Shown: one piece after another, positions 35,889 through 44,558 of the stretch | Layout of the letters: each line of letters starts with the position of its first letter | How positions within the stretch are numbered: the first letter of the stretch is position 1 | Source of the DNA: JAVVHH01 sp963848035 | Lineage (GTDB): Bacteria; Pseudomonadota; Alphaproteobacteria; Acetobacterales; Acetobacteraceae | Assembly (NCBI GenBank): GCA_963848035.1 | Contig: CAWKCD010000001.1 | Span: forward strand, 3,596,001 to 3,660,000 | Direction of reading: 5' to 3' | DNA length: 64,000 nt | Position numbers and translations under genes: made by a program | Notes under the pieces: model-generated | What the model saw: the letters and a program-made list of their open reading frames with translations, nothing else | The model's database searches: none | What the model was told of the DNA's origin: nothing

Positions 35889-36794
35889 GTGAGTCCGATC
35901 GACGCGACCTACGGTGCAGTCGGAACACCTGCGCTATGGCCGGCGGCGATCGAGGCGGTGGCTGATCATCTTGGCGTGGTTGGCGGGATGATCGCGTTCC
36001 AGCCACCACAGCCGGAACGCGCCTTCCTGATCACCGGACGACTCCGCCCCGATCTGACCGAACTGTATTTGCGCTACTAGACCGACAATCCCTGGGGCGC
36101 TGCGATGGCGGGCGCTCCGCCGGGCGAGGGCAACTGATCCATACGCTGGTCGACAAGGCGACGACACGCCGGTCGGCGTTCTATTCGGACATCCTAGCGC
36201 CACAAGGCATCGAGAGCATGGTCGGCGTTCACCACCCAAGCCTCGTGCTGCCGGGAGGCACGGGAGGATTTTCGTTTACGCTGACGCCACGTCAGGCTGA
36301 TGACGGCGAGGCGATCAGGCGAAAGCTCGGGCCGCTACTGCCGCACCTCATGCGGGCGATCGACCTGTCGGTGACGTTGGCACCGCAGTTTCAGCGAGCG
36401 GCGACGCTCGATCGGGTGCTCGACAACATGCCGGGGCCCGCCATGCTGCTCGATCATGCGGGGCGACTCAGCTTTGCCAATAGAGCTGCCGAGGCGCTGC
36501 TGGCGGAGGCGGATGGCCTCGTGATGACCCGGACGGAGCGGTCCCGCCTGTCGGCGACGGCGCCGAGCGAACAGCGGGAGTTGTCCCGTGTCCGCGCCAT
36601 CGGTGGCGCAGGCGCTGGGCGTGTCGTTGACGACGGTGAAGACCCATTTGGGACGGTGTTTCGACAAGATGGCGGTGCGCTCGCAGGTGGAACTCGCGCT
36701 TCTGGTGTCTCGCTTGCCGGCCGGGGTGGGGATCGATGGCAAGATGGTCGGCGAACTCTCGGCGGTGCGGCGGCGGATGTTCGACCTCGACTGA
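35889..36794 (+). pseudogene. LuxR-type regulator remnant (sensor domain plus HTH), disrupted
   Basis: Remains of a transcription regulator with an N-terminal sensor region and a C-terminal LuxR-type helix-turn-helix. Pieces in order: SPIDATYGAVGTPALWPAAI (from the GTG at 35889), an in-frame TAG at about 36078, a one-base loss near 36129 that shifts to the frame reading HTLVDKATTRRSAFYSDIL, a PAS-like part with AMLLDHAGRLSFANRAAEAL, then a further shift plus an apparent internal deletion near 36580, and the HTH fragment SVAQALGVSLTTVKTHLGRCFDK. Unlike other broken genes here it has a stop, a deletion and missing sequence, so it looks truly dead. Confidence 0.78.
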
Positions 36795-36796
36795 GT

Positions 36797-37408
36797 TCAG
36801 TGGGCCAGCCCCGTCCAGACGGTTCGGACGGCGATGAACAGGCAGCCGGCCGCGACGCCTTGGTTTAGGGCGCGGTGACGGAACATGGCGAGCGCTGCGG
36901 CGCAAACCCGGATGATGGCGCAGCCGAGACAACCGAACCAGATCAGAGCCATGGAGAAGATGAGGGCGCAGGCGACCAGGTCGGCCTTTTCCGAGGCGGA
37001 ATGGCTGACGAAGAACACCAGGAACCAGGGGACGGAAACCGGGTTGCCGAGCGCTGCGGCCGCGCCGAGAACAAAGGCGGCCGGGTAGGCCCGAGGCGAC
37101 TGCTGGGGCGCGTCGGGCGATCGGAGCGGAGTTCGCAATAGTTTGAAGGCGGTCCGGCACATCAGCAGGGCGAGGCAGAACGCGCCTAGTCGCGACCAAA
37201 GCGAGACGGCGGGGATGGCGGAAGCACCGAGGGCGGCGATGGTGCTGGCGATGCCGGTTCCGGAGGCCACGCCGAGGGCAGCGGCGAGCGAGACGCGGTA
37301 GGAGCCGGTCATGCCTGCCCGGGTGACGGCCAGCGCGCTCGGTCCGGCCACGGCGAGCACGAGGGCGTAACCCATGGTGAGATCGAAAAGCAGATTGTGG
37401 AGCGCCAC
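36797..37408 (-). CDS. LysE family translocator-like membrane protein
   Basis: Inner-membrane exporter-like protein of 203 residues with about six hydrophobic helices. The N-terminal LVLAVAGPSALAVTRAG is a variant of the LysE/RhtB PGP motif region, and GNPVSVPWFLVFF matches the second conserved loop. Family members export amino acids or metabolites. Start is a GTG at 37408. It is convergent with the LuxR remnant, stopping 2 bases from it. Confidence 0.74.
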   Translation of the reverse strand: MALHNLLFDLTMGYALVLAVAGPSALAVTRAGMTGSYRVSLAAALGVASGTGIASTIAALGASAIPAVSLWSRLGAFCLALLMCRTAFKLLRTPLRSPDAPQQSPRAYPAAFVLGAAAALGNPVSVPWFLVFFVSHSASEKADLVACALIFSMALIWFGCLGCAIIRVCAAALAMFRHRALNQGVAAGCLFIAVRTVWTGLAH

Positions 37409-37497
37409 CGGACAAACACCACTGCGAGGAAAGTGGCGGGGACGATAGATCTGTCCTTCCCGATACGCATCATTCGATCGGAGGAGGGGGGGTGGCC

Positions 37498-37938
37498 TCA
37501 GCGCGTGGTTTTCGCGAGGTCGCGCATCGCCAGGACCAGCTTCACGTGCCCGGCGATCAGACGTTGGGGCAGGGTCGGCAGGTGGATGCGGATGACGTCG
37601 AGCTGTTTCGAGGGGGGCAGCGTGGCGAAGGCGGGGCGGGCGGAGGCCTCGGCGCTGTTGGCGTAGCTCTGGGCGACGGCGGCGATGATGGGAGCGGGGA
37701 TGGAGGCGAGCAGCGCGGCGTGGGCGGGGGAGAGTGCGGTGTCGCGGAGCGGGCCGGAGAGCGTGCGGTGCTCCGCGGGTTTTGGGGCGGCGTAGGGCTT
37801 CAGCCGGGCCAGCGGGAAGTCGATCTCGACGCCGTTCTTTTGCAGGACGTAGCCGGTCGTGCCCTCGATGCCGACCAGTTTGCCGTCATGCGATCCGGTG
37901 AGGTCCGATACATGGTCGCCGATCGAGAGCTGGGGCAT
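37498..37938 (-). CDS. Hypothetical protein, 146 aa
   Basis: Unrecognised cytoplasmic protein. The N-terminal 50 residues look like a small beta-barrel (SIGDHVSDLTGSHDGKLVGI, then YVLQKNGVEIDFP), the remainder is helical with PSKQLDVIRIHLPTLPQRL. No membrane segment or signal peptide. It is divergent from hflX with only 23 bases between the two start codons, so their promoters must lie inside the neighbouring genes or overlap. Strong coding bias in line with neighbours. Confidence 0.62.
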   Translation of the reverse strand: MPQLSIGDHVSDLTGSHDGKLVGIEGTTGYVLQKNGVEIDFPLARLKPYAAPKPAEHRTLSGPLRDTALSPAHAALLASIPAPIIAAVAQSYANSAEASARPAFATLPPSKQLDVIRIHLPTLPQRLIAGHVKLVLAMRDLAKTTR

Positions 37939-37961
37939 GGATCCATGCTACTGCATCCGGC

Positions 37962-39309
37962 ATGGAGACCACACCCCCGATCCCACTCGCCGTCCTCGTC
38001 GGCATCCAAACGGCCGAGGTCGACGATGTCGCGCATGAAGCCAGCCTCGAGGAGTTGGGGCGGCTGGTGAAGACGTTGGGCTACCAGGTGGTCGGGACGG
38101 TGTCGCAGAAGCGGGATGGGACGGGCGCCGGGTCGCTGCTGGGGACGGGGAAGCTGGCGGAGCTGGCGGCGATCACCGGGGGGAGCGGGGTGGTGGGATC
38201 GATGGCGCCGCCGCCGCGGTCGAAGGCTCGGCAGCGGTTCGAGGGGGCGCCGGAGATGGTGGACACGGCGGCGCCGGAGACGGACGGGGCGCGCAAGCCG
38301 GAGTTCGTGATCGTGGATCACGAGCTGTCGCCGAGCCAGATCCGCAATCTCGAGCGGGCGACGGGCGCGCAGGTGCTGGACCGGACGGGGGTCATCGTCG
38401 AGATCTTCCATCGGCATGCGAATACGCGCGAAGCCAAGCTGCAGGTGGAGATGGCGCGGCTGAAATACGTCGCGCCGCGGCTGCGAGAATTCGACGACGG
38501 GCGGGGGGCGGCAGCAGGGGCCCGGCGCCGGCGAGAGCAACCTCGCGCTCGACCGGCGCAAGATCCGCGACAGGCTGTCGGAGCTGAAGGACCAGCTCGA
38601 GGCAGTGCAGCGCGACAGCGACCAACGGCGATCGGCGCGGCGGGATCAGCTTCGGGTGGCGCTGGTCGGCTATACCAATGCCGGAAAGTCGTCGCTGATG
38701 CGGGCGCTGACGGGCAGTCAGGTGCTGGTCGAGGACAAGCTGTTCGCGACGCTCGATACCACGGTGCGGACGCTGCAGCCGGAGACGCGGCCGCGGGTGC
38801 TGGTCTCGGACACGGTGGGGTTCATCAAGCAATTGCCGCATGATTTGGTCGCGTCGTTCCGGTCGACGTTGGCGGAGGCGCTCGAGGCGTCGTTGCTGCT
38901 GTTCGTGGTGGATGCGTCGGATCCGACGTACGAGGCGCAGCTCGAGGTGAGCCGGAGTGTACTGCGGGAGATCGGGGCGGATGCAGTCCCTTCGCGTCTG
39001 GTGCTGAACAAGATGGACCGGGTGGATGCGGCCGGGCGGGCTGCGCTGATCGAGAAGCATCCCGACGCGATCCTGCTTTCTGCCCACGCGCCGGAGGACG
39101 TGGCGGCGCTGCGCGAGAGCATCATCGCCTTCTTCGAGGCGGCGATGGTCGACGACGTGCTGGTGCTGCCATATTCGAAGCAGGGGCTGATCGGCGAGGT
39201 GTACGAGAGTGCGCGGGTCTTGTCGGAGGACCACGATGAGACCGGACGGGTGCTGAAGGTGCGCGGGCTGCCCGCCGCCATCGCGCGGTTGCGGCGGCGG
39301 TTGGCCTAG
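37962..39309 (+). CDS. hflX: GTPase HflX, one frameshift
   Basis: Ribosome-associated GTPase of the Obg-HflX group. The N-terminal nucleotide-binding region (VGTVSQKRD, then the GSLLGTGK...EL loop) is followed by the helical LERATGAQVLDRTGVI and TREAKLQVEMARLKY; the G domain shows LVGYTNAGKSSLMRAL (G1), SDTVGFIKQLPHDLV (G3) and NKMD (G4). The protein changes frame once between 38490 and 38510; removal of one base, either in GAATTC at 38487-38492 (giving a GAATC site) or in the G6 run at 38503-38508, gives a normal protein of about 448 residues. The first option reads LREST...GGGRQQG, closer to what I know of relatives. I treat the gene as functional. Confidence 0.88.
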
Positions 39310-39326
39310 AGCCGTATTCTAGGCGT

Positions 39327-39734
39327 TCAGGCCGGCGCGGGGGTGGCGAGCGGCTTGTCCTTCTCGACGACGTAGATCACCAGCAGCTTCGTCTTGGCCG
39401 GGCCGTTCTGCAGCAGATGCGGCACGACCTCGGCGACTTGGAATGCGTCGCCGGGCTTGATCACGCGATCGGCCTGGCCGGCCACGCCCAAGGTGCCGCC
39501 GCCTTCCAGGACGTAGGTGGTCTCGGTGCCGGGATGGGTGTGGCGGGCGACCATGAAGTTGGCGTCGATCTCGACCGCCATTTGAAGGGTGACCATCTTG
39601 TCGCCGGGCGCCTCGATCCGGTTCAGCACGGTCCGGGTCAGGCCCGGCGCCTGTGCCTTCACCCCGACTGCGGCGGAGAGGACCCCACCGGCCGCGCAGA
39701 GCGCGCAAACAGCGAAACGGCGTCGTGCCAACAT
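39327..39734 (-). CDS. Exported cupin-domain protein
   Basis: Single-domain cupin of 135 residues with a signal-like N-terminus (MLARRRFAVCALCAAGG, cleavage near AQA). The cupin metal motif is visible as RHTHPGTETTYVLEGGG, with the second histidine in VPHLLQNG. Likely periplasmic metal-binding protein; enzymatic role unknown. ATG at 39734 chosen because it starts the signal peptide. Divergent from the branched-chain-type binding protein gene, so it may be linked to that transport system. Confidence 0.82.
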   Translation of the reverse strand: MLARRRFAVCALCAAGGVLSAAVGVKAQAPGLTRTVLNRIEAPGDKMVTLQMAVEIDANFMVARHTHPGTETTYVLEGGGTLGVAGQADRVIKPGDAFQVAEVVPHLLQNGPAKTKLLVIYVVEKDKPLATPAPA

Positions 39735-39862
39735 GGGCTTCCTCCGGCTATTTTCCGGCACGTTACCAGGCTCGTCGCGCTATCGCAATTACGCGGCTTG
39801 GGCGTTGTCCCGCTCCGCATTGCCCGCCTATGCTCGCCGGCAAGGAATTCCGGGAGCAAACG

Positions 39863-41074
39863 ATGGCCTTGAACGTGACGCGTCGATTGGTGCTGGCCGG
39901 GACGGCCGGCGTGCTGGCGACGCCGGCGCTGGTCCGGGCGCAGGCGGAGACGATCAAGGTCGGGTTTCCGGTGCCGCTGACGGGGCCGTATGGGACGGAG
40001 GCCAAGGACCAGGTCAATTGCGCGCAGCTCGCGGTGGCGCAGTTCAACGAGAGCGGCGGGCTAAACGGGCAGAAAGCGGAGCTGCTGGTGCGGGACGACA
40101 AGCTCGATCCGGGCGAGGCGGCGACGCGGACGCTGGAGCTGATCGAGCGGGACCATGTGAATTTCGTGGTCGGGTCGCTGTCGGCCTCGGTGCAGCTGGC
40201 GGTCAACAACGTCACCAAGCCGCGGAAGGTGCTGTACAATTCGATCAGCCAGTCGGACCAGATCACGGCGCTGCCGGATTGGAGCCGCTACACGTTCCAT
40301 GAGGGGCTGACGCCGCACATGACGGCGGGCGCGGTCGGGCGCTACGTGTTCAAGAAGGGGCAGCGGGTTGCGTTCCTGCTGGCCGATTATGCTTACGGGC
40401 ACGAGATGCTGGCCGGGTTCAAGGCGGTGGGCGAGAAGGTCGGGATCGAGGTGGTGACCGAGGTGCGGCATCCGCTGGGCACGACCGATTTCTCGACGCT
40501 GCTGCCGCGGATCCAGTCGCTGAAGCCGGATGTGCTGTGCATCATCAATTTCGGGCGGGACCAGCAGATCAGCATGCGGCAGGCGACCGATTTCGGGCTG
40601 AAGCGGAGCACGCAGATCATTACGCCGGTGTTGCTCTACACCGCGCGGGTCGCGGCCGGGCCGCAGGCGTTCGAGGGGGTGATCGGGGGGACGTCGTATT
40701 ACTGGGGGATCGAGGACTCGGTACCGTCGGCCAAGGCGTTCAACGACCGGTATCGGGCGGCTTACGAGGGCAAGGTGCCGTCCGATTACGGGGCGCTGGG
40801 ATATGCGGGGGTGCGGGCCGTGCTCGAGGCAGCGCGGCAGGCGGGGACGACCGAGACGGAGAAGGTGGTCGATACGCTGGCGGCGCTGAAATACGATTTC
40901 TACAAGGGGGACGAGCACGTTCGGCCCTGCGACCACCAGGCGGCGCAGTCGGTGTTCATCATCGGCAGCAAGAGCAAGGACATGGCGAACGCGAACGACG
41001 TGTTCCGGGTGTTGGCGACGGACCAGGCGGACGAGGCGGTGCTGCGGACGTGCCAAGAGGAAGGTCACACCTGA
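39863..41074 (+). CDS. Branched-chain amino acid-type ABC transporter, binding protein (LivK-like)
   Basis: Periplasmic binding protein of the type I (Leu/Ile/Val, urea, aromatic acid) class, 403 residues. Signal peptide with a Tat-like start (VTRRLVLAGTAGVL, cleavage near RAQA). Body: KVGFPVPLTGPYG, VNCAQLAVAQFNESGGLNG and a C-terminal hinge typical of the family. A GGGAGC ribosome-binding site precedes the ATG at 39863. The next four genes encode a complete LivHMGF set, so this is a full importer. Ligand unknown; the neighbourhood hints at an aromatic or heterocyclic acid. Confidence 0.9.
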   Translation: MALNVTRRLVLAGTAGVLATPALVRAQAETIKVGFPVPLTGPYGTEAKDQVNCAQLAVAQFNESGGLNGQKAELLVRDDKLDPGEAATRTLELIERDHVNFVVGSLSASVQLAVNNVTKPRKVLYNSISQSDQITALPDWSRYTFHEGLTPHMTAGAVGRYVFKKGQRVAFLLADYAYGHEMLAGFKAVGEKVGIEVVTEVRHPLGTTDFSTLLPRIQSLKPDVLCIINFGRDQQISMRQATDFGLKRSTQIITPVLLYTARVAAGPQAFEGVIGGTSYYWGIEDSVPSAKAFNDRYRAAYEGKVPSDYGALGYAGVRAVLEAARQAGTTETEKVVDTLAALKYDFYKGDEHVRPCDHQAAQSVFIIGSKSKDMANANDVFRVLATDQADEAVLRTCQEEGHT

Positions 41075-41075
41075 T

Positions 41076-41960
41076 TTGGACGGTTTGACGCTGGAGCTAC
41101 TGGCGCTTCAGGCGTTCACCGGGCTGGCGCTGGGGGCGATCTACGTGCTGCTTGCGCTGGGGATGTCGCTGCTATTCGGCATGCTGACGGTGGTGAATTT
41201 CGCGCATGGGTCGTTCTACATGTTGGGCGCCTATGCGGGGATCGTGCTGCTGGGATTCGGGGCCAATTTCTGGGCTTGCCTGGTGCTGGCGCCGGTCCTG
41301 GTCGGGCTGCTGGGGATGGTGGTGGAGCGGGTGCTGATCCGTCCGTTGTATGGGCGGGGGATCGACTATCCGCTGCTGCTGACGTTCGGGCTGGCGTACA
41401 TCATGGTCGAGCTGGTGCGGATATTGTTTGGGACGACGGGGATCCCGTTCGATACGCCGGACGCGCTGATCGGGGCGGTGGATATCGGGGTCGGGTATTT
41501 CCCGCTGTATCGGTTGTTCGTGATCGGGGTGGCGGCGGTGGTGCTGCTGGCGCTTTGGTTGTTCCTGGAGCGGACGCCGTATGGGCTGATCATCCGGGCG
41601 GGGGCGCGGGATCCGACGATCGTGCGGATCCTGGGGATCGATGTCGGGCGGGTTTGGCTGGTGGTGTTCGGGATCGGGACGGGGCTGGCGGCGCTGGCCG
41701 GGCTGCTGGCGGCACCGTTGCAGGGAGCGAGCCCGGAGATGGGGGGGCCGATCCTGGTCGAGGCGTTCGTGGTGACGGTCGTGGGCGGGATGGGGTCGCT
41801 GCTGGGGGTGGTGCTGGCGGGGATGCTGGTGGGGCTGGTGGTGAGCATGACCTCGCTGTTCGCGCCGGAGATGGCGCAGGTGGCGATCTTTGCGCTGATG
41901 GCGCTCGTGCTGCTTGTGCGTCCGCAGGGGTTCTTCGGCCGCGCCGGGCTGATGAGCTGA
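41076..41960 (+). CDS. livH: Branched-chain-type ABC permease (LivH-like)
   Basis: Inner-membrane permease of 294 residues with about eight helices. Family features: LGAIYVLLALGMSLLFG, VVNFAHGSFYMLGAY near residue 45, and the ATPase-contact loop with RAGARDPTIVRILGID. Start is a TTG at 41076, directly following the binding-protein stop; no ATG or GTG is close, so coupling is likely. A 144-base spacer with a structured repeat element separates it from the LivM gene. Confidence 0.9.
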   Translation: MDGLTLELLALQAFTGLALGAIYVLLALGMSLLFGMLTVVNFAHGSFYMLGAYAGIVLLGFGANFWACLVLAPVLVGLLGMVVERVLIRPLYGRGIDYPLLLTFGLAYIMVELVRILFGTTGIPFDTPDALIGAVDIGVGYFPLYRLFVIGVAAVVLLALWLFLERTPYGLIIRAGARDPTIVRILGIDVGRVWLVVFGIGTGLAALAGLLAAPLQGASPEMGGPILVEAFVVTVVGGMGSLLGVVLAGMLVGLVVSMTSLFAPEMAQVAIFALMALVLLVRPQGFFGRAGLMS

Positions 41961-41963
41961 AAT

Positions 41964-42097
41964 GCCTTTGAGAACCCGCGGTGCCGGCCGTCTGACGCCG
42001 CTTTCCTGCGCTCCGGTGCTCACGGCCAGAACGGCCGCTCCGCTCCGGTGCTCGGAGACCGACGCCAGCCAACTCGGCCTGGCGGGTTCTGAAAGGC
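41964..42097. repeat. Intergenic palindromic element between livH and livM
   Basis: The 144-base gap between two genes of one operon is not random. Its ends are inverted repeats: GCCTTTGAGAACCCGC (41964-41979) and GCGGGTTCTGAAAGGC (42082-42097), 15 of 16 bases pairing. Inside are two direct copies of CGCTCCGGTGCTC (42009-42021 and 42041-42053) around a GGCCAGAACGGCC mini-palindrome. Could be a dispersed extragenic palindromic repeat, an mRNA-stability or differential-expression structure, or a non-autonomous transposon relic. No second copy is seen in this window. Confidence 0.6.
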
Positions 42098-42104
42098 CTA
42101 TGTC

Positions 42105-43079
42105 GTGACCGTTCAACAGTCGCTCGTTGCACCGCAGCGGCCGCGCGCCGATTGGGTCGTATTTGCGACGCGGCATCGGGTGTTGTTGGCGTCGCTGTTC
42201 CTGATCGTGTTTCCGCTGTTGCTGCCGTTCAAGGCGATTGCGGTGAACGTGCTGGTCTACGGGTTGTTCGCCGTCGGGTTCAACATGCTCTACGGGTATC
42301 TGGGCTTGTTGTCGTTCGGGCATGCCGCGCTGTTCGGGGGCGGCGCGTATGCGTGTGGGATCGCGCTGACGCATTTCGGGCTGCCGTGGTGGGCGGGGAT
42401 CGGGGCCGGGACGGTGGGGGGCGCGGCGGTGGCGGCGTTGATCGGAGCGTTCGCGATCCGGTCGCGGGGGATCTACTTCGCGATGGTGACGCTGGCGCTG
42501 GCGCAGTGCCTTTATTACGTCGCTTATCAGGCGACGGCCTGGACGGGCGGGGAGAACGGGCTGCGCGGGGTTCGTTTCGGCAGCGTCGGGTTCGGGATCG
42601 ATGCGCTGGATCCGCTGACGCATTATTACATCGTCTGCGCGTTCGTGATCGCCGCGCTGTATGTGCTGTCGCGGATATTGGCGTCGCCGTTCGGCGCGGT
42701 GATGGAGGCGATCCGGGAGAACGAGGCGCGGGCGCGGGCTTGCGGCTATGACGTGCAGGCGACGCGGTTCGTGGCGTTCGTGCTGTCGGGGGCGTTCTGC
42801 GGATTGGCGGGGGCGTTGTACGGGCTGCATCTGGGGATCGTGCCGATCGAGACGCTGCATTATGCGACGTCGGGGCTGGTGTTGATGATGGCGTTGCTGG
42901 GGGGGATGGGGACGTTCTTCGGGCCGTTCGTGGGCGCGGGGGTGTTCCTGCTGCTGGAGAACCTGGTGTCGTTGTGGACGGTGCATTGGCAGCTCGTGGT
43001 GGGCGCGGTGTTCGTGTGCTGCGTGCTGTTCTTCCCGCGCGGCATCTGGGGGACGTTCCTGCACGCGGTGAAGCGATGA
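42105..43079 (+). CDS. livM: Branched-chain-type ABC permease (LivM-like)
   Basis: Second permease subunit, 324 residues with about nine helices. Family features: LVYGLFAVGFNMLYGYLGLLSFGHAALFGGGAYA, RSRGIYFAMVTLALAQ and the contact loop AIRENEARARACGYD. GTG start at 42105, right after the palindromic element. Stop overlaps the LivG start. Together with LivH it forms the membrane channel of the importer. Confidence 0.92.
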   Translation: MTVQQSLVAPQRPRADWVVFATRHRVLLASLFLIVFPLLLPFKAIAVNVLVYGLFAVGFNMLYGYLGLLSFGHAALFGGGAYACGIALTHFGLPWWAGIGAGTVGGAAVAALIGAFAIRSRGIYFAMVTLALAQCLYYVAYQATAWTGGENGLRGVRFGSVGFGIDALDPLTHYYIVCAFVIAALYVLSRILASPFGAVMEAIRENEARARACGYDVQATRFVAFVLSGAFCGLAGALYGLHLGIVPIETLHYATSGLVLMMALLGGMGTFFGPFVGAGVFLLLENLVSLWTVHWQLVVGAVFVCCVLFFPRGIWGTFLHAVKR

Positions 43080-43825
43080 GCACGCCGATCCTCGAGACGC
43101 GGGCGGTCAGCAAGAACTTCGGCAAATTCACGGCGTTGCGCGGGGTTTCGGCGACGTTCCGGCAGGGGGAGCTAGCGTCGATCATCGGGCCGAACGGGGC
43201 GGGGAAGAGCACGTATTTCAATCTGATCTCGGGGGCGTTCGCGCCGAGCGCCGGGTCGATCCTGTTCGAGGGGCGGGACATCACCGGGACGAAGCAGCAT
43301 CGTTTCGCGCGGATGGGGATCACGAAGTCGTTTCAGATCACCAATGTGTTTCCGTTGCTGACGGCGCAGGAGAATGTGCGGGTGGCGCTGCAGGCGCTGG
43401 TGTCGCGGTTCAATGTGTGGCGGCCGCGGGCGCTGCTGCCGGGTCTGGAGGAGAAGGCGGGGGCGTTGCTGGAGACGGTGGGGCTGTGGGCGCGGCGGGA
43501 GCGGCAGGCGGCCAATCTGGCGCATGGGGAGCAGCGGGCGCTCGAGATCGCGATGGCGCTGGCGGCCGCGCCCCGGCTGCTGCTGCTGGACGAGCCGACG
43601 GCGGGGATGAGCCCGGAGGAGACGCGCGCGGTGATGGACCTGATCGTCCGGCTGGCGCAGGAGCGGACGGTGATCCTGGTCGAGCACAAGATGAAGCTGG
43701 TGATGGGGATCAGCGACCGGTTGGTGGTGCTGCATCAGGGGGAGACGCTGGCGGAGGGGACGCCGGACGAGATCCGGCGCAACGAGGTGGTTCGCCGGGT
43801 CTATCTCGGGCAGGGCAACCACTGA
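43076..43825 (+). CDS. livG: Branched-chain-type ABC ATPase (LivG-like)
   Basis: ATP-binding subunit of 249 residues. Walker A GPNGAGKS, Q-loop region ITKSFQITNVFP, signature LAHGEQRALEIA (a variant of LSGGQ) and Walker B LLLLDEPTAGMSPEE are all present, plus the EHKM switch histidine. Overlaps both neighbours by start/stop fusion. The signature reading LAHGEQ instead of LSGGQ is common in LivG. Confidence 0.93.
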   Translation: MSTPILETRAVSKNFGKFTALRGVSATFRQGELASIIGPNGAGKSTYFNLISGAFAPSAGSILFEGRDITGTKQHRFARMGITKSFQITNVFPLLTAQENVRVALQALVSRFNVWRPRALLPGLEEKAGALLETVGLWARRERQAANLAHGEQRALEIAMALAAAPRLLLLDEPTAGMSPEETRAVMDLIVRLAQERTVILVEHKMKLVMGISDRLVVLHQGETLAEGTPDEIRRNEVVRRVYLGQGNH

Positions 43826-44529
43826 TGCTCGAGATACGGGGGCTGAATGCCTGGTATGGGCGCGGCCATGTGCTGCAGGGGATCGATCTGGATGTCCGGC
43901 AGGGGGAGATCGTCTGCCTGGTGGGGCGGAACGGGGCGGGGAAGACGACGACGCTGAAGAGCGTGATGGGGCTGGTGCCGCGGGCCGAGGGCGGGGTCCG
44001 GTTCGAGGGGCGTGATCTGCTGAAGTTGCCGGCGCATGCGCGCAACGGGATGGGTCTCGGTTACGTGCCGGAGGAGCGGCGCATCGTGCAGGGGCTGTCG
44101 GTGCGGGAGAATCTGAGGCTCGGGCTGCTCGCGTCGCATGCGCGGCGACGGGAGCGCGAGGTGATCGACGAGGTGGCCGCCGTGTTCCCGCGGCTGGCGG
44201 AGCGGCTGGACCAGGTGGCGGTGACGATGTCGGGCGGCGAACAGCAGATGCTGGCGATCGCGCGGGCGACGGTGTCGCGGCCGAAGCTGATCATGCTGGA
44301 CGAGCCGAGCGAGGGGATCATGCCGGTGCTGGTTGACGAGATGTTCGCGCTTTTCCGGCGGATGCGCGAGGAGGGGACGACGATCCTGCTGGTGGAGCAG
44401 AACGTGGAACTGGCGCTGCGGCTGGCGGACCGGGCTTATGTGCTGGATGGCGGGCTGGTGGTGCATGCCGCGGCGGCAGGGGCATTGTTGGCGGACGAGG
44501 CTATCCAGGAGCGGTATTTGACGGTTTGA
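43825..44529 (+). CDS. livF: Branched-chain-type ABC ATPase (LivF-like)
   Basis: Second ATP-binding subunit, 234 residues. Walker A GRNGAGKTTTLK, LivF-type YVPEERRIVQGLSV, signature MSGGEQQMLAIAR, Walker B LIMLDEPSEGIMP and the switch region LLVEQNVELAL. Last gene of the LivKHMGF operon that begins at 39863. Followed after 29 bases by the Uma2 gene, which has a different base composition. Confidence 0.93.
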   Translation: MLEIRGLNAWYGRGHVLQGIDLDVRQGEIVCLVGRNGAGKTTTLKSVMGLVPRAEGGVRFEGRDLLKLPAHARNGMGLGYVPEERRIVQGLSVRENLRLGLLASHARRREREVIDEVAAVFPRLAERLDQVAVTMSGGEQQMLAIARATVSRPKLIMLDEPSEGIMPVLVDEMFALFRRMREEGTTILLVEQNVELALRLADRAYVLDGGLVVHAAAAGALLADEAIQERYLTV

Positions 44530-44558
44530 GTGGTGGCTTGTGATATAGCTGGGCGCCG

